Below, one piece after another: positions 8,623 to 18,000 of a stretch of DNA of 64,000 nt (position 1 is its first letter; every line of letters begins with the position of its first letter). This stretch comes from Stramenopiles sp. TOSAG23-6 (taxonomy: Eukaryota > Sar), in contig LT635911.1 in assembly GCA_900128565.1 (NCBI GenBank), positions 1 through 64,000 of the forward strand, read 5' to 3'. Made by a program: the position numbers and the translations under genes. The notes beneath the pieces are model-generated. The model was given only the letters and a program-made list of their open reading frames with translations, was not told where the DNA came from and made no database searches.

Positions 8623-11600
8623 ATGCCGTGTCAGACTACTTTGAATCATCAAAAAGGTGAAGAAATTATATTCCCGTTTCCTTTCCCACCCTATGATATC
8701 CAGAAATCGCTGATGTCTAGTATATTTAAAAGACTTCAAACCGGTGGTGTTGGTATCTTTGAGAGTCCGACGGGTACAGGGAAGAGTTTAAGTATAATCA
8801 ATAGCGCACTACTTTGGCTTAAATGTTACGCACCTCCAAACTATGACGTTCTTGCGGGAAATAGGAAATTTGAGCAAAATGGAAAAGCTATTGCAAAAGT
8901 TCCAGCTGTAGCTTCGTCTTTCAATTCGTCTGACGATGAAGAACCAGATTGGGCTACTCAATATGAGTCCGCAGCAGTGAGATCTCTGCGAGAGCGTCAT
9001 GAATTTGCAGAAAAACGATGGCAGGCTCGAATCTTGGCACTACTTCAAAATGCAGAAGGCTCCGACAACTTAAACCGTAAACGTGGCCGTTGGTCTAGAG
9101 GCCACCACAAGGGTTCACGAGCAAGCACAAAATCTAAATTATCTAAAAAAGTACTTTCTGACAACAAACAAGAGAATTCAACGATATGCGATGATGAAAA
9201 TGACGATGAATTTCTTGTGGATGCATATGATAGCGATGATGGCGTTAAAGAGGCATGGTGTACCAGCAGTAGTAGTAGTGATGCGGATGGTTTTAATTCT
9301 GATGATGACGACACACCTCTTAGTGTTCGGAAAGTAATTTACTGTACTCGAACACATTCTCAGCTCTCACAGTTCATGAGTGAAGTTAGAGAAACGACAT
9401 TTGGAAATCCCGTTGGTAAATCTCGTACAAAAGAAACATCATCGATGATAGAACATTCCGGTACCAAAAGGAAACTCTCTTCTACTGATAGTTCTATTGA
9501 GCCATTATATGTGAGATGTATGTTTTATTTTTTTTAATTTATATTTGTTTTTCGTACGAAATTTTGTACCTAACGAATTTTATTTGAAATTTTTTTTGAA
9601 ATATTTTTCCAAAATATATGTATTGCATTAGGATCTAGAAAGAATCTTTGTATAAACGAAAGTGTTAAAAAACGGGGAGGGACAAGCATAAACGAATCGT
9701 GTCTCGAAATGCAAAGAAATGCAAAATCCATTAGTAAAACATCTGATAAGAATATAAAGAAGGGAAGTTGTCCTCATTTTGATAAAGGTCCACAAAAATT
9801 GTTTGGAGACCATGCGACTGTCAAAGTTCGTGATATTGAAGATTTAGCAGCACTTGGTAAGAATATGGGATCTTGTCCATATTACGGAGCTCGAAAAGCT
9901 GTACCTTTAGCAGAATTGGTCACAGTTCCTTATAATATGATTCTTCATAGTGGAACACGAAATCGATTACAGTTGCCATTGAAGGGAAATATTGTAATAT
10001 TTGACGAAGCACATAATATTATTGATGCAATTAATAATGCTTACAGTTGTTATGTAACTCATGAAATTCTAATTGCAGCTCATAGAGAACTTTCACAGTA
10101 TCTTCAACGATATAAAAGTCGACTGAAAGGTCGAAATATTATTTTTATCAATCAATTATTATACGTTTTACGGTCCATTGCCAAATTCATTGACAAGTCT
10201 AAAATATCTCCAATTTCAAATGTGAATGGGAAAAGTGTCAATGAAACATCCAATAATAATGTGTTTTCTCTTAGTGAGTTTGTAACAAAAGCTGGTATTG
10301 ATCATATAAATATGTTCAAACTTGATAAATATATTGAACGTAGTAAAATAGGACGTAAAGTTCAAGGTTTTACAGAAAAGTATGTGAAACCTTTTGAAGT
10401 AGAGTCTGATGATAACCATAACCCTAATATCCAAACGCAAAAGAAATCTTCAGGCTCAGCACTAATGCAGGTCAGGGAATTTCTCATGGCACTTACAACA
10501 GCAAATGGTGACGCAAGAGTTCTTATTACAATTGGAAGTGTAAAGATTGTAATGCTCAATGCCTCAGTACATTTCAGAGAAATTGTAAATGAAGCCCATG
10601 TACGTTTTTCAAATTGAATTTTGAGTTTTTTTTTTCATACGAAATTTTGTACCTAACAAGTTTTTGAAAAAAAAAATTGAAATATTTTTATACAATATAT
10701 GCGGTGCTTCTTTTGGGCGGTACCATGCAGCCAATTCAAGATATCGTGAATCAATTATTTTGGCATGTAGAATCTGATAAAATTACTACACTTTCTTGTA
10801 ATCATGTTGTTCCTGATTCAAATATAATAGCTCTAACTGTTGATAAAGGACCTATGGGGAAATCTCTTAAGTTTACTTATAAAATACGAGAGCAAGTAGA
10901 GACACAAATTGAACTTGGCCGTCTGATTGCGAACTTATGTATATGTATGTTTTATTTTTTTTCAAATTCTAAATTTTTTTTCGTACGAAATTTTGTACCT
11001 AACAAATTTTAGGTTTTTTTTTTGAAATATTTTTCCAAAATTCATTAGTTCCTGGTGGAGTTGTCGTATTTTTACCATCTTTTCAATATTCAAAAACACT
11101 TCAAACAACATGGAACAAATCTGGTGGTATATTAAATAGAATTGCAAAAAAAAAGAAAATATTTTGGGAACCACGTAATGCTATTGATGTGGAATCCACA
11201 TTATTGGATTATTCATTCGCTATAAAGAAATATAATATTTCAGAAAAGTGTAATCAAAATATATCGCCCTTGGGCACTCAAAATCAGAATACTCAACAAG
11301 AAAAACAAAATAAAAATCTTACTGGTGCAATATTATTCAGTATTGTTGGTGCTAAAATGTCTGAAGGAATTGATTTTAAGGATGACTTGGCAAGATGTGT
11401 AATTATGGTAGGTTTACCTTTTCCGCCTCCTAATAGTCCTGAACTGAGAGAAAGGATGATCTGGTTAGATGAACAATCTAATAAAAGGACAATGGAGTTA
11501 CAGCCACAAGATTCAAGAATTTGCTCAAAAGATATAAAAAATAANAACAAAAATAGCGCTGGTCAGGATTATTACGAAAATATATGTATGCGGGCAGTGA

Positions 11601-11791
11601 ATCAGTCTATAGGTCGCGCAATTAGACATAAAAATGATTTTGCTTCAATTGTGTTGGTTGATAGTCGATACAAAGAAGAAAGAATAAAACGAAAACTTCC
11701 AGCATGGATACAAAGGCGTACGAAAGTAGCCGATTCATATGGACAAGTAGCAAAATGTTTAGGAAAGTTCTATCGATCACATAAAGTGTGA
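8623..11791 (+). CDS. DDX11: DDX11/Chl1 Fe-S DNA helicase, four exons
   Basis: Exons are 8623-9517, 9620-10599, 10701-10944 and 11046-11791, giving 954 residues (human DDX11 has 970). Walker A is SPTGTGKS at about residue 48. The four Fe-S cysteines are LCINE, ESCLEM, SCPHF and SCPYYG. The DEAH box is FDEAHNI at about 427, motif III is [18 protein letters not shown] follows, and motif VI is QSIGRAIRH at about 892. A charged, disordered insert sits at about residues 85-240. Chl1/DDX11 unwinds DNA during replication and supports sister-chromatid cohesion. The frame is restored only if three 101-102 bp related introns are removed. At least two of these lack a usable AG acceptor. An N at 11545 makes one codon ambiguous. 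The start at 8623 is the first ATG; earlier frame codons are not ATG. Confidence 0.93.
9518..9619 (+). mobile_element. Introner-like GT-AT intron E1 (DDX11 intron 1)
   Basis: This 102 bp insert starts GTATGTTTTA and ends CCAAAATATAT. It contains CGTACGAAATTTTGTAC followed by CTAAC, and a GAAATATTTTTCC block. Removing it gives [15 protein letters not shown], matching the DDX11 family 'VSLGSRQNLC'. The nearest AG acceptor (ending at 9631) would create an in-frame TGA when joined to the GTATGT donor. A 6 bp direct repeat, ATGTAT, flanks it (9516-9521 and 9618-9623). The exact cut can therefore slide by six bases, but no position gives AG. Confidence 0.85.
10600..10700 (+). mobile_element. Introner-like GT-AT intron E2 (DDX11 intron 2)
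   Basis: This 101 bp insert starts GTACGTTTTT and ends TACAATATAT. It carries ATACGAAATTTTGTAC, CCTAAC and GAAATATTTTT. Removing it gives [14 protein letters not shown], the conserved helicase motif. The first downstream AG that keeps frame (ending 10735) would delete [10 protein letters not shown]. It is the most diverged copy, and its flanking direct repeat is only ATG. Confidence 0.83.
10945..11045 (+). mobile_element. Introner-like intron E3 (DDX11 intron 3), GT-AT or GT-AG
   Basis: This 101 bp insert starts GTATGTTTTA and ends CCAAAATTCAT. It has the same hairpin, CCTAAC and GAAATATTTTTCC blocks as E1. Removal at AT gives [16 protein letters not shown], which aligns without a gap to human NLCGVVPGGVV. 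A canonical AG lies only 3 bp further (11046-11048, TAG). It would also keep frame, giving NLCIFPGGV with one residue fewer. Confidence 0.85.
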
Positions 11792-11903
11792 ATGTAAATT
11801 TAATATGAAATAAATATACTGTCGTAATTATTTCGTACCTTTGAAATTATAAAATACTTCCATCATCTATCTTCCACATAAAATGTTCATAGCCATATAA
11901 AAG

Positions 11904-12362
11904 TTAGAATCCTAAATCAGACAACCAGCTCTTCACCCTCTTTGTGTGATTGCCCTTTGCTTCAATTCTACCATTATATATTTTAACTTCACTTTCCAAA
12001 CAAACCTTTTGCATCTCCGTAGCGAGGGCATGGACATCTCCTTCATACTTGCGCAATATTGTTACAGTCTTTGAACGACCATTTTTATAGTCGATATACA
12101 CTGGCAATTGCTTACCAATATCTGAACGGAAAATGTTAAACGGAACATTGCCTGCTTCTTTCATATCACGTGTGTAAACTAAAGGTCTAGGATTTTCTGA
12201 CCACGCCACTTGGTGTTCACGGCGTTGCTTTTTTACCCAGAATGGAATCATACGCTTATTAATAATACGATTTGAATGACTACCACTTCCCCCATGCTTG
12301 GTTGCGATTGAGCGGGTGAACATGACTATGGTGTGCTTTGTAGCGCTCATGTTGAAGTACAT
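11904..12362 (-). CDS. MRPL49: Mitochondrial large-subunit ribosomal protein mL49 (IMG2 family)
   Basis: The product is 152 residues. The N-terminus (MYFNMSATKHTIVMFTRSIATKHG) has basic and hydroxylated residues and no acidic ones before residue 50, like a mitochondrial targeting peptide. The mL49/IMG2 core follows: PLVYTRDM...FNIFRSDIGKQLPVYIDYKNGRSKTVTILRKYEGDVHALATEMQKVC, ending in a KVYNGRIEAKGNHTKRVKSWLSDLGF-like strand-helix. The family pattern is 'LPVYTDYKRGG.RK.TV.RKI.GD...L...L', then a KG...V..WL...GF ending. It belongs to the mitoribosome, near the central protuberance. A CACGTG-containing element lies about 100 bp upstream. Confidence 0.88.
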   Translation of the reverse strand: MYFNMSATKHTIVMFTRSIATKHGGSGSHSNRIINKRMIPFWVKKQRREHQVAWSENPRPLVYTRDMKEAGNVPFNIFRSDIGKQLPVYIDYKNGRSKTVTILRKYEGDVHALATEMQKVCLESEVKIYNGRIEAKGNHTKRVKSWLSDLGF

Positions 12363-12655
12363 CTTGTAGAAAAACTAATAATATTTCTACAGTAGTGTTT
12401 TAGTATAGGTTGGTACTGGTAAGTTCAGTAGACTTTGGCACGTGTTGCGTTGCTTTTTGACACGTGGCATCGGCATGCATGATTTTTTTGATTTTTTTGA
12501 ATGACATCAGCAAATAACTCACGACGGACTCACGACCAAAAAAACTGAAAGAATTAATAATATTTTTAGAGTTTACTAAACTTGTTTCAACAAGAAGATT
12601 CTGGAAAAAGACTACAATCCCTATAATCACTACAGTGTAATATCAGACGCGGAAG
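12363..12655. promoter_or_regulatory. Divergent mL49/CDT2 promoter with two CACGTG boxes
   Basis: This 293 bp gap between divergently transcribed genes contains CACGTG at 12439-12444 and again at 12461-12466. The second is inside CTTTTTGACACGTG (12453-12466). The same 14-mer is found in the HCF101/kinesin divergent promoter. CACGTG is the classic bHLH or bZIP (E-box/G-box) target. Confidence 0.55.
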
Positions 12656-15034
12656 ATGTCGAGCGATCCATGTTCTAGTACTGTATCAAATCTAGTCTGG
12701 CGTGAAAAAAAAAATTCAGTGAACATTGTGCCAATGGTCAAAACTTGGAATGCTAGAGCTACTAACAGACGTTTACGCCCAAGCTTGTCACGCTATGTGA
12801 TGAATCGTCAAATGGGTTGTGGCGGAGGACAACAATACTCACAGTCTACAACTGTACAGTGGATGAAACGTCGGCTTATCGTTGGATGTAAAGCTTCATC
12901 CCTTGCAAATTCACGAATAAACGTTCTCATGTGTCGAAATGAGTTGGAGGAAGATGTACCACCGTTTTGTTCCTTTTTCTCCAGATATGCGCTTGGTGGA
13001 CATGCACTATGTATATCAGACGAAGATGGATGGGTAGAAATCTTAGACTCGCGATTGCCATTGGACATCATTGAAAATGCTGAAAGAAAACGTCACCGTT
13101 GGCTTGCTCACGCTAACGCAGTATTCGATTTAAAGTGGACGGACTACGACACCAAAATTATTACAGCTTCAGGTGATCAAACGGCACGTTTATTTGATAT
13201 AGAAACACGGAAATTATTGTTAACATTTGAATCTCATAATGGAAGTGTTAAATCTATTTCAACGCATCCATTAAACCCTCATGTGTACGCTACTGGTGCA
13301 CGTGATGGCCATTTGATGCTTTGGGATTCTCGTATATCAATGAAAATAGCTGGTTCAAACAAGAGAAGAGATCGTGGTCGTAGTATTGGCGATACGACGG
13401 CAAATACAAATGACTGGATTGTCAATCCTTTCATAAAAGAATACAATGCACATACTCTTCAAATGTTCAAACGAAAAAGAAGTCAAGGTTCTATTCCTGT
13501 CGACTCTTGTGCTGCTGTTACAACTGTTAACCTCATGAAGGATGGATTTTCATTAATAACTGGTGGTGCTGCATCAGGTTGTATGAAAGCATGGGATTTG
13601 CGACGTTTAAAAGGTAGAAAGAATAAACAAATTCAACATGTCGATGAATTTTGTCCTAGGCGAAGTCCGGGTAGACCATATGGAATTAGCTCAATTGATG
13701 TAGATGAAAGTGGAACAACACTCTTGGTAAACTTTACTAATAATATTATCAATCTCTTTCATTTTGGTATGTCTAATCCATGCTTCAAGAGTTATAGTGA
13801 TATAACTGGTAAAGGCAAAGGAAAATGTTGTGATGGGAGGTCAGGTGGGTGTCTTAATCACACTTCTGGTTTCGTAAAACATCCGTATAATTATGTATCA
13901 GACACAAGAATGAGTGACTCTTTCTACGTAAAGGCATGTTTTTCTCCAGATGGTAGACACATACTAGCAGGTTCTTGTGACAGTAAAGCATATATTTGGC
14001 CAGTACTATCATGTGGTAGTTCTTATGACTTTGATGGAATTTCTTCTTTTGCACCTGATGAAGTATCTATACCAAAGGATGTAATATTAGAACGTCGTAG
14101 GCAACAAAAATATTCTTCCGAAGAAATTCATAATGTGAAACCTATACGAATTCTTTCTGATGCTCTTTCAGAAGTAACCTGTGTAGATTGGTGTAAAATT
14201 GACCCTCAAAGAATTGTTACTTGTTCAGATGATTCTATTGTTAGATGTTATCAATTGCCCAATGCATGTGACGAAGAAAAAACATATTTCAGTAATCCCT
14301 ACCTAGTATATAAGACAATATTACCTGAATCTCAAAAAAATATACAAAATAATAACAATTCACAGACAAACACTCAAAATAAACCGAAAAAAATCCAATA
14401 CACTCTTGCGAATAAAAGTATCAGATATTCTACTATAAAAAATAATATGATATCAGAGTCTATGGAAACCTCAGCTGGTAGATCTGTCAAAGATAAAATA
14501 AAATATAGTGAAAATATTGAAAAAAATAAATCATTTTTATGGCCAAATAAAGAAGTAAATTTAAAACAAAAAAAAGAAGCTCGTTTAATAGCAATAATGA
14601 GAGCAAAAATAAAAGCTGAAAAAATAAAAGAAAACAAAAGAATTAAAGACGAGGAAAATAAATTACATAATGGGAATGGAGAAACTGATAAAACGGATAT
14701 TCTATCCAAGATTTCACCTCTTAGTCGATATTTTCGAATCAAACCAAGAACAATTAGCAAATTAACAGATACAGATGTTGTATCTGACAATAAAGAAAAT
14801 GTATCACAGCATGATGATTCTTGCACAAAAAAGCAAAGTAAGACAAGTTTTAATAATTCTGATAGTAATTACCAAGCATGTATTATAAAGAAGGTATTAG
14901 ATGACTCTAGAGAGAAAAACCAAATAAATACAAAAGAATCTGAAAAAGATCTATCGTGTAGTAGTAGTCCAGAGAAAAAACGACAGCGAACTATTTTAGA
15001 CTTATGGGGGCTTAATAATATACTTAACTTATAA
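12656..15034 (+). CDS. DTL: CDT2/DTL (denticleless), CRL4 ubiquitin-ligase substrate receptor
   Basis: The product is 792 residues (human DTL has 730). WD repeats run from about residue 100 to 540. They include HANAVFDLKWTDYDTKIITASGDQTARLFDIET, HPHVYATGARDGHLMLWDSR, LITGGAASGCMKAWDLRRLKG, ISSIDVDESGTTLL, SFYVKACFSPDGRHILAGSCDSKAYIWPV and VTCVDWCKIDPQRIVTCSDDSIVR. This order and spacing is specific to CDT2. The disordered C-terminal 240 residues carry two degenerate PCNA-binding motifs: SPLSRYF at about 687 (compare human CDT2 RKICTYF) and QRTILDLW at 777-784. CDT2 brings PCNA-bound Cdt1, p21-like and Set8-type substrates to Cul4-Ddb1 in S phase. The gene ends 42 bp from the convergent IQ/WW protein gene. 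Confidence 0.88.
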   Translation: MSSDPCSSTVSNLVWREKKNSVNIVPMVKTWNARATNRRLRPSLSRYVMNRQMGCGGGQQYSQSTTVQWMKRRLIVGCKASSLANSRINVLMCRNELEEDVPPFCSFFSRYALGGHALCISDEDGWVEILDSRLPLDIIENAERKRHRWLAHANAVFDLKWTDYDTKIITASGDQTARLFDIETRKLLLTFESHNGSVKSISTHPLNPHVYATGARDGHLMLWDSRISMKIAGSNKRRDRGRSIGDTTANTNDWIVNPFIKEYNAHTLQMFKRKRSQGSIPVDSCAAVTTVNLMKDGFSLITGGAASGCMKAWDLRRLKGRKNKQIQHVDEFCPRRSPGRPYGISSIDVDESGTTLLVNFTNNIINLFHFGMSNPCFKSYSDITGKGKGKCCDGRSGGCLNHTSGFVKHPYNYVSDTRMSDSFYVKACFSPDGRHILAGSCDSKAYIWPVLSCGSSYDFDGISSFAPDEVSIPKDVILERRRQQKYSSEEIHNVKPIRILSDALSEVTCVDWCKIDPQRIVTCSDDSIVRCYQLPNACDEEKTYFSNPYLVYKTILPESQKNIQNNNNSQTNTQNKPKKIQYTLANKSIRYSTIKNNMISESMETSAGRSVKDKIKYSENIEKNKSFLWPNKEVNLKQKKEARLIAIMRAKIKAEKIKENKRIKDEENKLHNGNGETDKTDILSKISPLSRYFRIKPRTISKLTDTDVVSDNKENVSQHDDSCTKKQSKTSFNNSDSNYQACIIKKVLDDSREKNQINTKESEKDLSCSSSPEKKRQRTILDLWGLNNILNL

Positions 15035-15076
15035 TTTATTATTAAAGAATGTTTTTATCATCACATTAAATGTCTT

Positions 15077-18000
15077 CTATGTTTCCCAAATTTTAGCGTT
15101 GTTCCATTCTGCGGAGTTTTCTCCGTAAACGCTTCGGAATTCCTCTTCGGTGTATGCGGTGCCATCACTAGGATCAATCCGCTTTTCAACATAGTATAAT
15201 GGCTGATTATCATCTGATTGGTATGCGTCATTATCAAAGTGATCTCCATCGGTATTATAACCACCTTCATCAGTTTCGTATCCAAATTCGTCATTAAGAG
15301 CCTCCAACGAAGTCATATCATCAAGTATGCTATTTTGTGGATAATCTTGGTCTTGCTCTGCGTAGTTGATTTGATTAATTCCTGTGTCATCTTTCTTCTC
15401 GTCCGCATCCACCCCGGCTTCGTTGATGTTTTCGTCATCGTCACTATTATCACTATCACTTTCTTTGTTTTTGTCACTATCGTCAAAACCTCCTTCCGGT
15501 ATCGGCGGTGGTGGGGGTCTTTCCTTTACTTTTTTCTTGAGAATATTCTTGAAACTAGAAACCTTTTTCTTTTCAATAACTTTTACGACGCCACCTTCGT
15601 CGTTTTTCTCGTTATCATCATCGCTATCATCATCGCTATCTTCATCGTCGCTACTACTACTTTTGCTGATTTGCTTGGTGTCCTTTACCTTTCTTTTTTT
15701 TCTACGTAAAAGACGTTTAAACTTCTTTGCCAAAGGAACGTCCGAATCTGAATCAGTGTCAGAAGAAAGTACAGCTGCCCGTTTCTTCTTAGGCTTTTCA
15801 AAAGGAACAATTCGAATATCGCCTTCTGGCATTTTCCAGCTAGTCTCACCAGATGCTCCGCAGAAATAGTATGTTCTTCCAGTTTTTTTGTCGTGCAACG
15901 AATTCCAAAGCATAATACTGTTGGTGTCCTTAATTTTCTTGACAAAGCCTCCCACAGTAGCGCGGACGTCTTCCTTTCCACGAATTGCTCTTCCTAAAAA
16001 TGAAACTGCGTTTGCTAGGTCTTGTGCTTGCAATGATGTTGCTGCACTGACAAGGTTCGAAGAAATCCTTGCGGCTTTTGTATCCATTGCGTTTTTATAT
16101 GCATCTGTATCCTTTGCGACACCCCACAATTTTGAAAGAGCTTCCGCTGTTTCACTTTCACGAATTTTCGTCATTGTACTTTCAGAACCAGGTGGGCCCT
16201 TCAACACCCCACCAATATCGATCCCTTTCTCTCTTACACCATCCGCGAGTCTTGCCGCGAACAATGCTACTTTCGAATGTTTTGGCAACTTATAGCATTT
16301 GACTCCTTTTACTCTAGTGCAATTTCCCTGACTATCTAACTTCACATTCTTCGAAGGAACAGTTGCAAAATTTCCGAATCCGTCCCATTTTTCTACCAGC
16401 ATTATTTGTAATACGGTCTCTATGCTCTCCTTCTGTTGTTGCTCTAAACGAATTTTATCAATTAGCCTTTGTGCTGGCGATTTCAATGAATCCATTAAAA
16501 TTGCTGCGTCAGTTTTTTTATTGACAATCGCGTTACGTCTCTTCTTCTTCTTCGATTTTCTCCTCGCACGTTTAACTGTGAACTTGCGCCCAACAATGAG
16601 TATACGGTCGTTTTCTTTCAAAAGATCAGTGATATCAACTGTCGTGTGAAGCGTTCTCTTATCTCTTACCAAAGTAACGGTTCCCGGCAGTTCCTCACTG
16701 AATTTATCTTCCATTATAATAGAAGCAGCTGATCGACCAATATTTTTGAAACGAGTTGACGTCAACTTTTGCCGATCTTGTTCTTGTCTAACCTTAATAC
16801 TTTCAGCTCGCTCCCAAAGTCGCTGCTGTCTCATACGCTCACGCCCTGCGCGACGGATCATCTTTCCACGATACAATGCTTGAAATTTTGTAGCGGACTG
16901 ATGCATCGCCATTAATTGGAACTGAGCTCGCAGTGCATCTCGTTCTGCTAGCTGTTCTGCTTCTATACGAGCTCTTTCTTCTTGAATTTTCTTATTCCAA
17001 ATATCAACTAGAAGCAAAGGTTCAGGTTTCGCATTGTGAAGCATCCTTTGGCCATGAGAGTGAACTTTTTCAAAGCAAATTGTGCAATATGGTTCATCGC
17101 ACTCAATACACCACCACTTAACTGCGTAGTCCTCACACTCTACACATGTTGCAACAATTGGTGTCCATGAGTGAGACTTTTTCATGTGTATATTTTCAAA
17201 GCAATTGTCACAAAGTTTAGCTTTCTTTGGAGTTTTCCTATGAGCAAGCTTACACGCTAAACAGTGGCGAGTTGCCACTTGATAACCACATTCCCCACAG
17301 ATGTCAACAGGGAGTTTTGTGTGCTTCTTCCGTTTACCTGAACAGTGTGTGTCGTCATAACATGCACTACAAAATTGTGTCTCACATTCCCGACAGACAA
17401 CTTCAACACGTTCTTCTTCACATTGCGAACATAGAACAACAAATTCACGCTCAGGAGTCGGAAGTGTAAAAATATTGTCAAGATCTTCCGCTTCAACCCA
17501 ATAAGCTTGATCATTCGCATCATAATCCCAATAACCATCTCGTAGGCAAGCAGGTCGATGCCAAGACTTTTCATTTGTTCTTTTGTTGAAATAATACGGT
17601 TCTTTAGTTTCAGGGTCCATAAATTTTACAAATATATCATTGATAACAGCCCATCTACGAGCTTTAGCCTGGTATCTCCTGACCATTAATTGAATACGAA
17701 TAACCCAACCACCCTTTCGCTTTGCTTCCAACCATGCTTCCTTTGCTATTCTAGAAAGTGCCATGAGCTCCTTTCCCTTATACCTTCGCCAGGATGCAGC
17801 GCACACCCTTTGAGCCCATGTTAAATCATCTGTTACTTTCGACTCAAGTTTCTTTCTTGCGCTCTTGTTAAAAACTACCCCGTTGGAATATAATAAATGA
17901 TTATGGATAACTAGTATTAATCTAATTTCACCTGGTGTCAATGGATTGAAAATTCCTCCCAAGCGACCAGGTGTTCTCGTGTTCGGAATCAATTTTCCAA

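Noticed and set aside
11545-11545. N bases as scaffold gaps
   Set aside because: Each of the Ns within coding sequence (11545, 18304, 20277, 43736, 52723) is a single base that keeps the reading frame, and 38683 is a single base in intergenic DNA. They look like ambiguous calls rather than gaps.
15218-15869. Long open frames on the plus strand antisense to the IQ/WW gene
   Set aside because: They are shadows of the acidic S/D/E- and K-rich tail on the other strand; the products are low-complexity and carry no domain.
16040-16070. GGTTCGA string suggesting a tRNA B box
   Set aside because: It lies in the coding sequence of the IQ/WW gene, with no A box or cloverleaf around it. No tRNA was found anywhere in the window.
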